DNA of 64,000 bases from a methanotrophic endosymbiont of Bathymodiolus puteoserpentis (Logatchev) (GTDB lineage Bacteria; Pseudomonadota; Gammaproteobacteria; Methylococcales; Methylomonadaceae), in assembly GCF_900128525.1 (NCBI RefSeq), contig NZ_FQTQ01000061.1, positions 1 to 64,000 of the forward strand, written 5' to 3'. The notes below the pieces were generated by a model that saw only the letters and a program-made list of their open reading frames with translations, did no database searches and was not told the DNA's origin. Shown one piece after another: positions 1 through 9,163 of the stretch (its first letter is position 1; every line of letters starts with the position of its first letter). The position numbers and the translations under genes were made by a program.

Positions 1-289
1 TCGCTGAAAATCAGGGAAACGGAGCGATAGCGAAGTGATGATTTTTAGTCCGCAGTAGGCGACAGGGAAATTCGCCAATCCGAAGTGCACTGCGGTAGCA
101 GTGCGCGAGGGAGGCTAGAATTTAATCCCGACAGCCGTCAAGCCATTTGAGGTAGCTTTAACGTAGCGGCTTTTGTGCGAAGTTGAAGCGGACGCAGGGC
201 GTACTGGGGCTTATCCAATTCGCTCCGTATGTGAATGAATATTTGGCGACAGGAGTCCCAAGTGTTTCATGAGGTAGGATGGCGCGCCT
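1..289 (+). repeat. Dispersed repeat, copy A (about 287 bp)
   Basis: The first 289 bases match, nearly end to end, the reverse complement of 47523-47808, and in part 52188-52358 and 46893-46943. Copy A is visibly more GC-rich than the surrounding DNA and contains a small hairpin around the paired GCACTGC/GCAGTGC motif near 86-105. It may begin before the window. No open frame runs through it; its last 55 bases supply the start codon and first 18 codons of the following gene. No terminal inverted repeats or transposase are visible, so its mode of spread is unknown. Confidence 0.85.
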
Positions 290-3219
290 GTGTTGCTAAC
301 CAGCAATATCACTCTGCTTTATTATTGGGTTTTAATTTTCTTTCAGAAGTGCCAGTAGCTGAATTAATGCAGCTTGCCTACCAATTGCAGTGGTGGGAAA
401 CATTTGATTATTTTCTTGATCAATTAGCGCCTGAACAGCAAGCTTTTTGGCAAGGCTTGCGTTATCAATATCATAGGGATTTTCAGGGGGCTTTAAAGGC
501 ATGGAATACGGATAATAATAAGTTATGGCAAGACTATTTACAGCAAGGTTTAGCGTTAAGTGCATTATTATCCAGTGTGACTGAAAGTAATGAGTTGAAC
601 GATCTTTTACCGCGTTATCAAGCTTGGTCAAAGTGGCAACAGGAATACCCAGGTGAGAAAATTTGGCGTGATGTCGCATCCATTGTGCAGGAATATGCTG
701 GCAGTGATACGTATTACAGTATAGAACGCGACCTTTATGGTACGGCTTTTAGAGCAACGGCTGAGCAGCCTGTACGGTTAAGCATTGTTGGCCCTACCAA
801 ACTACAGTTACACTTTAGAGTCTTGCATCCTGCAAGTCATAATGATTTGGTACTAGATGGCTGGATTGAAATCAACGATGAACAACAATATCTGGTTACG
901 CCTTTTACAAATAATACGCCAGTGCAAGGGTTAAATTTAATTGGTGAATCGAGCTATCAATTAGGCCGCAAGTTAACGCTAGAGTATCAAGTTGGTGAAG
1001 GCGTACATAATATAGAATTATTTTCACGGCAAGCCCCTCTATCTATTCAAGTTAAACAGCAAAAACCAGCCTTTCCAATAATGGTATTACCTGAATTAAC
1101 GTTAGATATTTTTAATGCTTTACATGACCCGTTAAATTCAGCTCAGCGACCAGACGATACCATTTTGGTTAAATCTCAAACCATCGTGTCGACTGCGGTG
1201 AGTAGTAGTCCAAAGAAAATTATACAACCGGAGTCATTCTCGATTCTACAGCCAGAACAATTACCATTAACGTTATCCAGTGCACAAGCTGTCCCTTTTG
1301 ATTCGATTACTCTTAACTTAGTGCCTAACAGTTTGCAGCAGGCACAATTAGCAATGATAAGTTATGTATGGCAGATTGAATCATTGCCAGATTTACTTAC
1401 AAATAAAGAAATTCTTGTCGCGGCAGAACAGTTAACTTTGCAATATCCAAATGATCCCAAGATTGGTACGCTGTGGCAACGTCTGTCGCGCCATACGCAA
1501 TGGCAGAAATTAGGTAATATCATTAACCCTGCTGGTGTACAGTTTGTACCGATAAAAGGTTGGGCGCCTGAGAGTACGGCTTTAGAAGCGCGGAAAAATT
1601 TATTGGAGCCGGTGCAGCCTGATGAACATATATTATTCTCTGATAAAGTATTGGTGTTTTCTATGTACAACACTGCGCCAATTAGCTTGCATACCAGTGT
1701 ACGTTTATTAGACGTACCTTTTTTACCGGAGCAAGATGCCGACCTTATCTATCAAGTTGATGATGGAGAATTGCATAAGGTGCATTTATCTCGGAATAAT
1801 AATGGTAAACAGCTAACACTTAAAATTCCTGTGGGAGATCATCAGATTAGGCTCTATATTGCTGAATCTATAGGTAATCAATTTGTCGCCTTGCGCTTTA
1901 ATGATCATGCTCATGATTTGTCACTACAGCAAGAGCGCGCTTATTTTTTGAGTACGGTGCAACAACCATTGCAGGTTTATGTACGAAGTCCTACGATGTT
2001 ACGCATAGACGAATGGCGGCAAGGTGCAAGTTATAACTCTTATCAAGCGATCACTGAAGTTGGCTGGCAAACAGTAAGTTTTGCACCCACACAGGGCCAA
2101 CAAGAAAGTCTATTGCGAGTGAAGCAGCGCATACTGACGACAGGCAGCAAAAAAATAACTAACCGAATAGTCGAGCGTGACCTTGTTTCCGTGCCTGAAA
2201 GTAAGCTGAGTCCTGAATTGACTCGAGCATTGGCAAGCATTACCTTAGTTGATGAATATAAATTAGGTGCACAAGAAGATGGCACTTGGAGCACTGGGTT
2301 AGATTTTCAAAGGCGAAATAATGTTCAAGAGGACAGCAGGTTGATCGCGCCTGAACAGTTTGTTCAGTTTAGAGTGGAGCATCGTTATTTTGATAAATCC
2401 TTACAAGGTTATTGGTTTTCGCAAGGTCTTGCTCGATATAGAGAGCGAGGAGGCCCAACTTTTGGCCTGAAGGGAGCCTTTGATTGGCAACCCAAAGCAT
2501 GGCCAGTCAATACTAAATTTAAAGCGCATATATTTGTGCAAGCTTTAGAGGAGGGCACGGAGTGGCTAGGTCAGCTTAGTTTGGTGTTGGGTAAAAGTTT
2601 TCGCTTAATGCCCAAAACAACGATTAAACCTGAATTGTCTTTTTTTGCGCGTTATTTAAGTTTACAAAATGATAGTAGAGTTCAAAATATAAAGTTCCAG
2701 CAACAAATAGATCAAGATGTCTATACGCCCTATAAAGCAGACCATAGATATGGCATGAATGCTGCGTTAACTCTACGTCATAGACCATGGCTAGATACTT
2801 TATGGGAGGCAAAAGTAGCTACTGCATCTAACGAGGACTTTAATCTTTTTAGCCCAGATCATATTGCTTTGCAGGCTCAATGGAAACAGTATTTGGATGA
2901 TTTTCAAGTAGATGCTGGATATAGAGTCAGCTTTTATCAGCAAGATGATAATCGCATTTTTGCGAGTACTCGTAGCTTAGCGAAATTTAAAGTAAGTTGG
3001 AATCATTGGTTTGTGAACCAAAATCGAATAGAGCTTACGCTAAAATATCTCTATGATATTGAACGTAGCGAGCATTTGCCGGGGCTATCATTTATATTTC
3101 ATTTCGGTGAAGGACGCGGCTATCGTGACTTTAGTCCAAGTGAATTGGATTTTCTGCCTTTGATGCAACAACGTATACCGAATGAACAGAATAATCAAAT
3201 CGAAAAACATTACAATTAG
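235..3219 (+). CDS. Outer-membrane beta-barrel-type protein, 5'-truncated by a repeat
   Basis: This 994-residue frame has no signal peptide. Its first 18 residues (MNIWRQESQVFHEVGWRA) are encoded by the dispersed repeat, so the natural 5' end has probably been lost. Residues about 20-130 look alpha-helical and resemble TPR-type repeats. The middle is rich in beta strands. From about residue 690 to the end there are alternating aromatic strands and short turns typical of an outer-membrane barrel, with an aromatic strand (LSFIFHFG) near the C-terminus. The general plan recalls NfrA- or PgaA-like proteins (helical repeats plus barrel), but I cannot assign a family. The stop overlaps the start of the next gene by 38 bp, which implies a shared operon and a joint role, perhaps export of a polymer. 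No good ribosome-binding site is seen before 235, so translation from this ATG is doubtful. Confidence 0.55.
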   Translation: MNIWRQESQVFHEVGWRACVANQQYHSALLLGFNFLSEVPVAELMQLAYQLQWWETFDYFLDQLAPEQQAFWQGLRYQYHRDFQGALKAWNTDNNKLWQDYLQQGLALSALLSSVTESNELNDLLPRYQAWSKWQQEYPGEKIWRDVASIVQEYAGSDTYYSIERDLYGTAFRATAEQPVRLSIVGPTKLQLHFRVLHPASHNDLVLDGWIEINDEQQYLVTPFTNNTPVQGLNLIGESSYQLGRKLTLEYQVGEGVHNIELFSRQAPLSIQVKQQKPAFPIMVLPELTLDIFNALHDPLNSAQRPDDTILVKSQTIVSTAVSSSPKKIIQPESFSILQPEQLPLTLSSAQAVPFDSITLNLVPNSLQQAQLAMISYVWQIESLPDLLTNKEILVAAEQLTLQYPNDPKIGTLWQRLSRHTQWQKLGNIINPAGVQFVPIKGWAPESTALEARKNLLEPVQPDEHILFSDKVLVFSMYNTAPISLHTSVRLLDVPFLPEQDADLIYQVDDGELHKVHLSRNNNGKQLTLKIPVGDHQIRLYIAESIGNQFVALRFNDHAHDLSLQQERAYFLSTVQQPLQVYVRSPTMLRIDEWRQGASYNSYQAITEVGWQTVSFAPTQGQQESLLRVKQRILTTGSKKITNRIVERDLVSVPESKLSPELTRALASITLVDEYKLGAQEDGTWSTGLDFQRRNNVQEDSRLIAPEQFVQFRVEHRYFDKSLQGYWFSQGLARYRERGGPTFGLKGAFDWQPKAWPVNTKFKAHIFVQALEEGTEWLGQLSLVLGKSFRLMPKTTIKPELSFFARYLSLQNDSRVQNIKFQQQIDQDVYTPYKADHRYGMNAALTLRHRPWLDTLWEAKVATASNEDFNLFSPDHIALQAQWKQYLDDFQVDAGYRVSFYQQDDNRIFASTRSLAKFKVSWNHWFVNQNRIELTLKYLYDIERSEHLPGLSFIFHFGEGRGYRDFSPSELDFLPLMQQRIPNEQNNQIEKHYN

Positions 3220-6200
3220 TCTAGCTGAAGTTAGTCAACTGATTAGCCATAATCGTCCACCATTTTGGTTGCAACTCAATGCTTCATTACTTAAGCGTAT
3301 ATTAGCTGGTTTTAAGGACTGGCCTTTGCTTCCGACGCTTGAATCAGAGCAACGACAATTAGTCGATGGACAGAAAACGCAGCGTATTGTAGAGTTTTTA
3401 TTGCATGAAGCAACACAAACTCAAGCTCAATTAACTCGCTTAAGTGAGCGTTATAGCCTTTATAGTCAGCGCTATGTAAAGGCGGTCAATGAAGATGAAA
3501 AGCAAGCCTATATCTTAGAGTATGCACGCGAATTAGGCTCTACATCACGTGCTTTGCGCCAAGATAAAAGAGCCTTTAAGCGTTGGTTTGGACATGATGC
3601 TGTTAGCGATCGCTATAGACGGCAGCACTTAGAGAATGAACGCTATTTGAGCTTTATTTTGGACTGCCTAGGGAGGTTAGCAGCGCTCGTATTACATACT
3701 AATGGTGAGGCAGTGGGTTTTAATAAACTGTGGCAGCGCCTAGAGTTAGAGCGCGTATTGCAACCCTTGCTACAGTATCGTGGTGATGAGCGGGTTGTCA
3801 TTTCTGCCTTTAAGGCGTTATCGCTGGCTATACAGGCATTGCCTACTGAGCTAAAAAACAGTAGTTTAAAAGAAGGTAGTTTACGCTTTATCTATCAAGC
3901 AGCATTAAAAAATACGCAGTCAGTTTGGATTCAGTGTGAGGCTTTATTGTTAGTGTTGCATGCTAAGCCGGAACAATTGTTAACCATTCTTAATAAGCGT
4001 TTTACCCAAGCGAAGAGCAATGATGATTTATTTGTACGTCGTAAAGCAGTGGAAATTATTGGCAAACAAATTATTCATGATAATGCGTTCATTCCTTTAT
4101 TGGATTTAGCGAGCAAAGATATCAGTCCCGCTGTACGACAGAAGATCCCAGAAATCTTGCCTGAATTATCATTGGACTTAATTCAATTATATAGCCCAAT
4201 TTTGTTAGCAGATGAATCTGAACCTGTGCGCGCTTCTGCCTTATTAGGTTTATTACCTTTATTAGCGCGCGTAGACTGTTTTAGTGTAGGCCTGAGCCTC
4301 CTAGCTGATTTTTTGGCAAAAGAGCAACAAAAATTCCCTTTACGTACTGCATTGTTGCTTTGTAGGCAGGGCTTAGATCAACTACTGGAACATCAGCAGC
4401 AAGATAAAATTGATGTTTATTTACACACCTTGTTGCCAGCTATAGAGCGGCTACATCAGCAAGCCGATTCTTTATCAGTTAGGCGTTGGGCCGCACAAAC
4501 ACGCGAATATTTATTATGTATTAGTCAAACAAAAACGCATGCCAGTTTTATTGCTTTAAGTCAATTCGTTAAAACCATTACACCTGGCAAAAGTAAGCGT
4601 TTACCCAAGCATTTAATCATTAAAGATGAAACTGAGTTAGGGCGTGTTTTGGCCCTGATTGCACAGCAAGACTTTGGTTTTGATATTGAGAAAAATGCCT
4701 TTGGTTATTTTCTCAGTCGAGGCCATTCTTTTGGTTTTCGCTGTTGGCGTTTTTTATATGAGTTTCGCCACCCATCGCCTGATAAACGCCAAGGATTTTC
4801 ACATACTGTAGGTCGTTTGTTCTGGGGGCAGCTACATATTCCTTCTGCAATTTTATCCGAATTAGCTGAAACCAAAGTTCCGGGAGAGCCTTTATTTATC
4901 AGCACCGAGGATGGCTGGCGAGAATATTTACCGTTGCTAGATGAAGTGTTATCTGCGCTTAGCATTGGTGTTCAAGAAACCAGAATTTATCACAGCGAAG
5001 GGTTGACCCTTATTCAGCCGCCGAAACCTTGGTTTAAGCGCTGGCGTGCGCGCTGGCTGATTACCTTCCGTTTCTCTGAGTATGCGCATTTAAGAAATTG
5101 GCAGGAGCAGGACCAGCAAGCATCAACCAGTTATTTTCAAGCTTTGGCTAAACTAGGTATACAAGTGTCTTATCAGGGACATAACACAGAGCATTGGCAA
5201 GAAACCTCAGAAGACCCAGCTGTATTACGTTTTTTCCCAGCCTTTTTACCTTTAGAAGGCAGTCATTTATGGGATGAATTTAAAGATTATTTTATTTCTG
5301 TTTATGAAAACTCACTGTATGAATTAGCGGTTTATACAGGGCTCGCCTGTACTTATTTTGTGGGCCGACATCTTTATTTGTATCACAAGATAAAAGTTGC
5401 AAGAAATCGTCTACCTTTGGTGATTGGTGGCTGGGGAACACGGGGGAAATCGGGTACGGAACGTATTAAAGCAGCGGTGATTAATGCTTTAGGGCACAGT
5501 ATCATTTCCAAAACCACAGGTTGTGAAGCGATGTTTATACATTCGCACCCCTTTGGTGAATTGCGGGAAATGTTTTTATTTCGTCCTTATGATAAAGCAA
5601 CGATTTGGGAGCAACATAATCTAGTGTGTTTGGCAGATCAGTTTAAAACTGAAGTGTTTTTATGGGAATGCATGGGCTTAACACCATCTTATATTGAGAT
5701 ATTACAGCGGCAATGGATGCGTGATGATATTTCCACTATTACCAATACTTATCCAGATCATGAAGACCTACAAGGGCCTGCGGGAATTAATATTCCTCAG
5801 GTGATGGCTAAATTTATCCCTAAAAATTCAATTATATTAACCACTGAAGAGCAAATGCGGCCGATCTTAGAGCACGCTGCGCAAGAATGTGGCAGTAAGT
5901 TTCGTTCAGTGGATTGGTTGCAAGCCGGATTGTTGAGCGATGATGTTTTAGCGCGCTTTCCTTATGATGAGCATCCTTATAATATTGCTTTAGTGCTGGC
6001 CATGTCTGAAGAAATCGGTGTGGAGTATGATTTCGCTTTAAAGGAAATGGCGGATCGCGTGATCGCAGATATTGGCGTATTAAAAACTTACCCATGCGCG
6101 CTGTGGCGTAGTCGGCGTTTAGAATTTATTAATGGTATGTCAGCCAATGAGCGTTTTGGTTGTTTGGGTAACTGGCAGCGCATGGGCTTGGATAAATTAA

Positions 6201-7348
6201 GTATTGAAGAGCAGCCAGATACGTGGGTGGTTTCGGTAGTTAATAACCGTGCAGACCGCGTGGCGCGCTCTCGGGTATTTGCTAGTATTCTAGCGCAAGA
6301 TATTAGTTTTGATCGCTGTGTTCTGATTGGTAATAATCTAGCTGGTATGCAAAGCTATATTAAAGAGGCGTGGGCGGAATGGATTGCAGGCATTGATTTG
6401 TTTAACGATAAAGAAGCGCCAGATGCTATTTTATTAAGGGTGGCACGTTGGTTTCGTATTCCTTATAACGAAGATTTAGTAAAAATGCGTTTGCAATATA
6501 TGTTGGCTGGGCAAACGACAGACATTGATTTGCAAATGTTTCTTCAATTACTGAACCAACCGGAAGCATTGGCTTTGGAGTTAGCTAAACAAAAAATTTT
6601 AAATGATAAAGACATTGTTAGCTTTTTAGCTGCAGATTTACAATTGCTCGCTAGTTATCAAGTTTTTGCACAGTCTTTATCTAGTAAGACGCATAAAGAA
6701 TTGCAGTCTGATTTTAAGGTTTTGCTGTGGCAGTGGTTTAGCCAAAAAATAGTAGTGGTTGAAGATTACCATGCCACTGGAAATCAAGTGATTGAGACCA
6801 TTGGTACTGTAACGCCGCCAGGGTTTTATGCGCGTATTATCGGTATGCAAAATATTAAAGGGACGGGGTTGGATTTTGTATATCGCTGGCAGGCTTGGGA
6901 AATTTGCTATAAAGCTTGTCAGCAATTAGCGAGCCCCATTGTAGCCGAATCTAATAAGGGACTATCTACCTTAGCCGCTTTTCAGGAATACGGTATTGTT
7001 GCTGAGGAAACTGTACGCTCCACTGTTGCCACAGTTAAAGAGTCGATGATTGCGCAAAACGAACACTATCAAGCCGAATTAGCCTTGATTATAGCTAATT
7101 TAGACTATGCACTAGGTGCATTAAAAAAACAAAATATTGGGCAAGTCTCAGGTAATAGTTGGTTGAATTATATTATTAGCAGTTTAGAAGCGTTTCTTGA
7201 TGCTGGTGATGCAGTAAAGCGTAGGAAATTAGCGAATGTCATTTACCAAGATTTAATTGTCGAACGTGTCAGTCACGAGCGTGCTGCATTAGAGTTACAA
7301 AAAATTAATAAACGTCAAAAAGGTGGCTGGTTAAATTTGTCAAAATAA
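3182..7348 (+). CDS. HEAT-repeat protein with C-terminal CapB/PgsB-like Mur ligase domain
   Basis: This is a large 1,388-residue protein. Residues about 200-430 show repeated helical pairs of the HEAT type. Around residues 725-745 there is a hydrophobic stretch, and it is followed at once by a P-loop, GGWGTRGKSGT, at residues 749-759. This loop and the downstream TNTYPDHEDLQG motif resemble CapB/PgsB, the ATP-dependent ligase of poly-gamma-glutamate synthesis, a Mur-ligase relative of about 400 residues. The C-terminal 300 residues are helical and unassigned. The gene starts inside the end of the outer-membrane-protein gene. The usual partners CapC and CapA are not in the window, though they could lie upstream. 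The reaction (amide ligation of amino acids or a similar polymer) is inferred from the fold; the substrate is unknown. Confidence 0.6.
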   Translation: MNRIIKSKNITISLAEVSQLISHNRPPFWLQLNASLLKRILAGFKDWPLLPTLESEQRQLVDGQKTQRIVEFLLHEATQTQAQLTRLSERYSLYSQRYVKAVNEDEKQAYILEYARELGSTSRALRQDKRAFKRWFGHDAVSDRYRRQHLENERYLSFILDCLGRLAALVLHTNGEAVGFNKLWQRLELERVLQPLLQYRGDERVVISAFKALSLAIQALPTELKNSSLKEGSLRFIYQAALKNTQSVWIQCEALLLVLHAKPEQLLTILNKRFTQAKSNDDLFVRRKAVEIIGKQIIHDNAFIPLLDLASKDISPAVRQKIPEILPELSLDLIQLYSPILLADESEPVRASALLGLLPLLARVDCFSVGLSLLADFLAKEQQKFPLRTALLLCRQGLDQLLEHQQQDKIDVYLHTLLPAIERLHQQADSLSVRRWAAQTREYLLCISQTKTHASFIALSQFVKTITPGKSKRLPKHLIIKDETELGRVLALIAQQDFGFDIEKNAFGYFLSRGHSFGFRCWRFLYEFRHPSPDKRQGFSHTVGRLFWGQLHIPSAILSELAETKVPGEPLFISTEDGWREYLPLLDEVLSALSIGVQETRIYHSEGLTLIQPPKPWFKRWRARWLITFRFSEYAHLRNWQEQDQQASTSYFQALAKLGIQVSYQGHNTEHWQETSEDPAVLRFFPAFLPLEGSHLWDEFKDYFISVYENSLYELAVYTGLACTYFVGRHLYLYHKIKVARNRLPLVIGGWGTRGKSGTERIKAAVINALGHSIISKTTGCEAMFIHSHPFGELREMFLFRPYDKATIWEQHNLVCLADQFKTEVFLWECMGLTPSYIEILQRQWMRDDISTITNTYPDHEDLQGPAGINIPQVMAKFIPKNSIILTTEEQMRPILEHAAQECGSKFRSVDWLQAGLLSDDVLARFPYDEHPYNIALVLAMSEEIGVEYDFALKEMADRVIADIGVLKTYPCALWRSRRLEFINGMSANERFGCLGNWQRMGLDKLSIEEQPDTWVVSVVNNRADRVARSRVFASILAQDISFDRCVLIGNNLAGMQSYIKEAWAEWIAGIDLFNDKEAPDAILLRVARWFRIPYNEDLVKMRLQYMLAGQTTDIDLQMFLQLLNQPEALALELAKQKILNDKDIVSFLAADLQLLASYQVFAQSLSSKTHKELQSDFKVLLWQWFSQKIVVVEDYHATGNQVIETIGTVTPPGFYARIIGMQNIKGTGLDFVYRWQAWEICYKACQQLASPIVAESNKGLSTLAAFQEYGIVAEETVRSTVATVKESMIAQNEHYQAELALIIANLDYALGALKKQNIGQVSGNSWLNYIISSLEAFLDAGDAVKRRKLANVIYQDLIVERVSHERAALELQKINKRQKGGWLNLSK

Positions 7349-7553
7349 ACTCCTGCATATTTTGATTCATTTATCATTGTTCAGGCCAAGAGAGATGCGC
7401 TTAAAAGTGTGGAGATTTGCTAGAATAGTATTACTCCAGTTGGCATGCCCCACCTCCACTTCCCCTTGGGTTTCCCCACACTTTAGAGTGGCTATACAGG
7501 TTAGCCAATGCTACAATTTACCGCAACTTTAAATTAAAATATGGACTGAGTAA

Positions 7554-8099
7554 ATGACTCAAAATGCAGAAAATCTTATCTGGATTGACTTGGAAATGAC
7601 GGGCCTGGACCCCGATAATGATTTAATTATTGAAATAGCAACAGTAGTAACTGATAAATACTTGAATGTGTTAGCCACTGGTCCAGTACTGGCTGTGCAT
7701 CAAAGCGATACAGCGCTGGCAGCTATGGATGATTGGAATCAAGAGCATCATAGTAAATCTGGGCTAATTGAACGCGTTAAAGCTTCGCCGGTTAATGATG
7801 CGCAGGCTGAGCAACAAACTATTGAATTTTTAAAGCAATGGGTGCCTGCTGCTACGTCGCCTATGTGCGGGAATAGTATTGGTCAAGATCGCCGGTTTTT
7901 ATATCGCCGTATGCGTAAATTAGAAGAATTTTTTCATTATCGAAATTTAGATGTATCCACGCTTAAAGAGTTAGCGGCACGTTGGGCACCTGAAGTAAAA
8001 GAGTCATTCAAGAAAAAAGAGACGCATGAGGCATTACAGGATGTTATTGAGTCAATTGAAGAATTAAAGCACTACCGTGAGCATTTTATTAAAATTTAA
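7554..8099 (+). CDS. orn: Oligoribonuclease
   Basis: This 181-residue protein has the same length as Orn of E. coli. It is a 3'-5' exonuclease that degrades RNA fragments of two to five nucleotides, including pGpG from c-di-GMP breakdown. Residues about 10-18 carry the ExoI motif (WIDLEMTGL) and the C-terminal part holds the DEDDh-type HEAL histidine region ([11 protein letters not shown]). pGpG clearance makes it functionally relevant to the GGDEF-EAL protein at 35088. The next gene begins 11 bp downstream, so a short operon with the fluoride channel is possible. Confidence 0.95.
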   Translation: MTQNAENLIWIDLEMTGLDPDNDLIIEIATVVTDKYLNVLATGPVLAVHQSDTALAAMDDWNQEHHSKSGLIERVKASPVNDAQAEQQTIEFLKQWVPAATSPMCGNSIGQDRRFLYRRMRKLEEFFHYRNLDVSTLKELAARWAPEVKESFKKKETHEALQDVIESIEELKHYREHFIKI

Positions 8100-8110
8100 T
8101 TGGGTTTAGT

Positions 8111-8818
8111 ATGAATTCATTAATTGCTGTTGCTTTTGGTGGTGCAGCGGGTGCAGTTCTACGTTTTCTTGTTTCAACGGGTGTTTATCAGTGGTTGGGC
8201 CGAGGGTTTCCTTACGGCACATTGGCAGTCAATATTATCGGTTCTTTTTTTATCGGTCTATTAACTGAAGCTTTGATTTTACAGCGTATTGCCATTAGCA
8301 TGGAATATCGAGCGGCTATTTTGATTGGTTTTCTAGGTGCATTCACGACGTTTTCTACTTTCTCATTAGAAACTATTTATTTGCTTGAACAAGGCAATAT
8401 ATCTAAGGCGTTGTTAAATATATTAATCAGTATTTGTGCATGTTTATTTGCTGTCTGGATTGGTTTGCTAGTGGCTAGAACCTTACTGATGTATTCCGGT
8501 GGCGTTGCGCATGGAGTTGGCTGGACATTGCCTTACGCTCTGATGGCAGTTAATGCGATAGGTATTTTTTTGATCGGTCTTGTTGCAACTATTCTTATGC
8601 AGAAAGTTGATATGATTGAAGAGTACAAAGTGGCTATTGCTGTCGTTTTAGTCGGTGTTTTTATTGCCTTATCGGGTTTGTATTTGATTTTGTATCTGAT
8701 TGAAGGAGGGTTTTCGATAAAAACACATTTAAATGTGATGCTAGGTGTTTTTTTAATCAATACCTTAGTCTGTATATTTTCTTTATGGGGTAGTTTATTA
8801 GTCGGGAGACAATTGTGA
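8111..8818 (+). CDS. crcB: Fused two-domain CrcB/Fluc-like fluoride channel
   Basis: CrcB proteins are normally about 125 residues, form antiparallel homodimers and export fluoride. This one has 235 residues and two related halves. The first half has the usual motifs: GGAAGAVLRF (10-19), GTLAVNIIGSF with Asn41, and GAFTTFSTFS (76-85). The second half repeats PYALMAVNAIGIF with Asn148 but replaces the TTFST stretch by IALSGL, losing several pore residues. Hydrophobicity suggests four membrane helices in the first half and three in the second, as if the first helix of the repeat is missing. An odd helix count would place the second half upside down, restoring the antiparallel arrangement within one chain. 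The DUF190 gene that often accompanies crcB follows with a 4-bp overlap. Confidence 0.85.
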   Translation: MNSLIAVAFGGAAGAVLRFLVSTGVYQWLGRGFPYGTLAVNIIGSFFIGLLTEALILQRIAISMEYRAAILIGFLGAFTTFSTFSLETIYLLEQGNISKALLNILISICACLFAVWIGLLVARTLLMYSGGVAHGVGWTLPYALMAVNAIGIFLIGLVATILMQKVDMIEEYKVAIAVVLVGVFIALSGLYLILYLIEGGFSIKTHLNVMLGVFLINTLVCIFSLWGSLLVGRQL

Positions 8819-9117
8819 GTCAAAGACAAATTATCATTGCACGCGTGTATACCCTAGAAGGGCATGAGCATTTGACACGAACGCTAGATATTCTACAGCA
8901 AGAAAAAGTGGCTGGAGTTACTGTGATTCGAGGTATTGAAGGGATTGGTGAGGCAGGGGAATTACATACCTCATCGCTATTGACCTTGTCATTGGAGCTG
9001 CCAGTCATTATTGAGTTTTATGATGAGTCAGTAAAGATAGATGAAATTATTACCCTATTGAAGAACAAGTTAGATCTAAAGCACATTGTCAGCTGGCCCG
9101 TTACAGCACATATTTAA
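8815..9117 (+). CDS. DUF190 (PII-like fold) family protein
   Basis: This 100-residue soluble protein begins with GTG overlapping the crcB stop codon (GTGA), which points to translational coupling. The sequence around VTVIRGIEGIGEAG and the closing SWPVTAHI fit the DUF190 family, whose members adopt a PII-like ferredoxin fold and are frequently encoded beside crcB. A regulatory or sensing role for the fluoride channel is inferred from this partnership; the ligand is not known. Confidence 0.88.
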   Translation: MSQRQIIIARVYTLEGHEHLTRTLDILQQEKVAGVTVIRGIEGIGEAGELHTSSLLTLSLELPVIIEFYDESVKIDEIITLLKNKLDLKHIVSWPVTAHI

Positions 9118-9163
9118 GATATTTTTTAATCCCAACTATTAAAACTAAAAGGTAACAATTAAC

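Noticed and set aside
7349-7553. Fluoride riboswitch before the orn-crcB genes
   Set aside because: No matching conserved crcB riboswitch sequence could be recognised upstream of orn or crcB.
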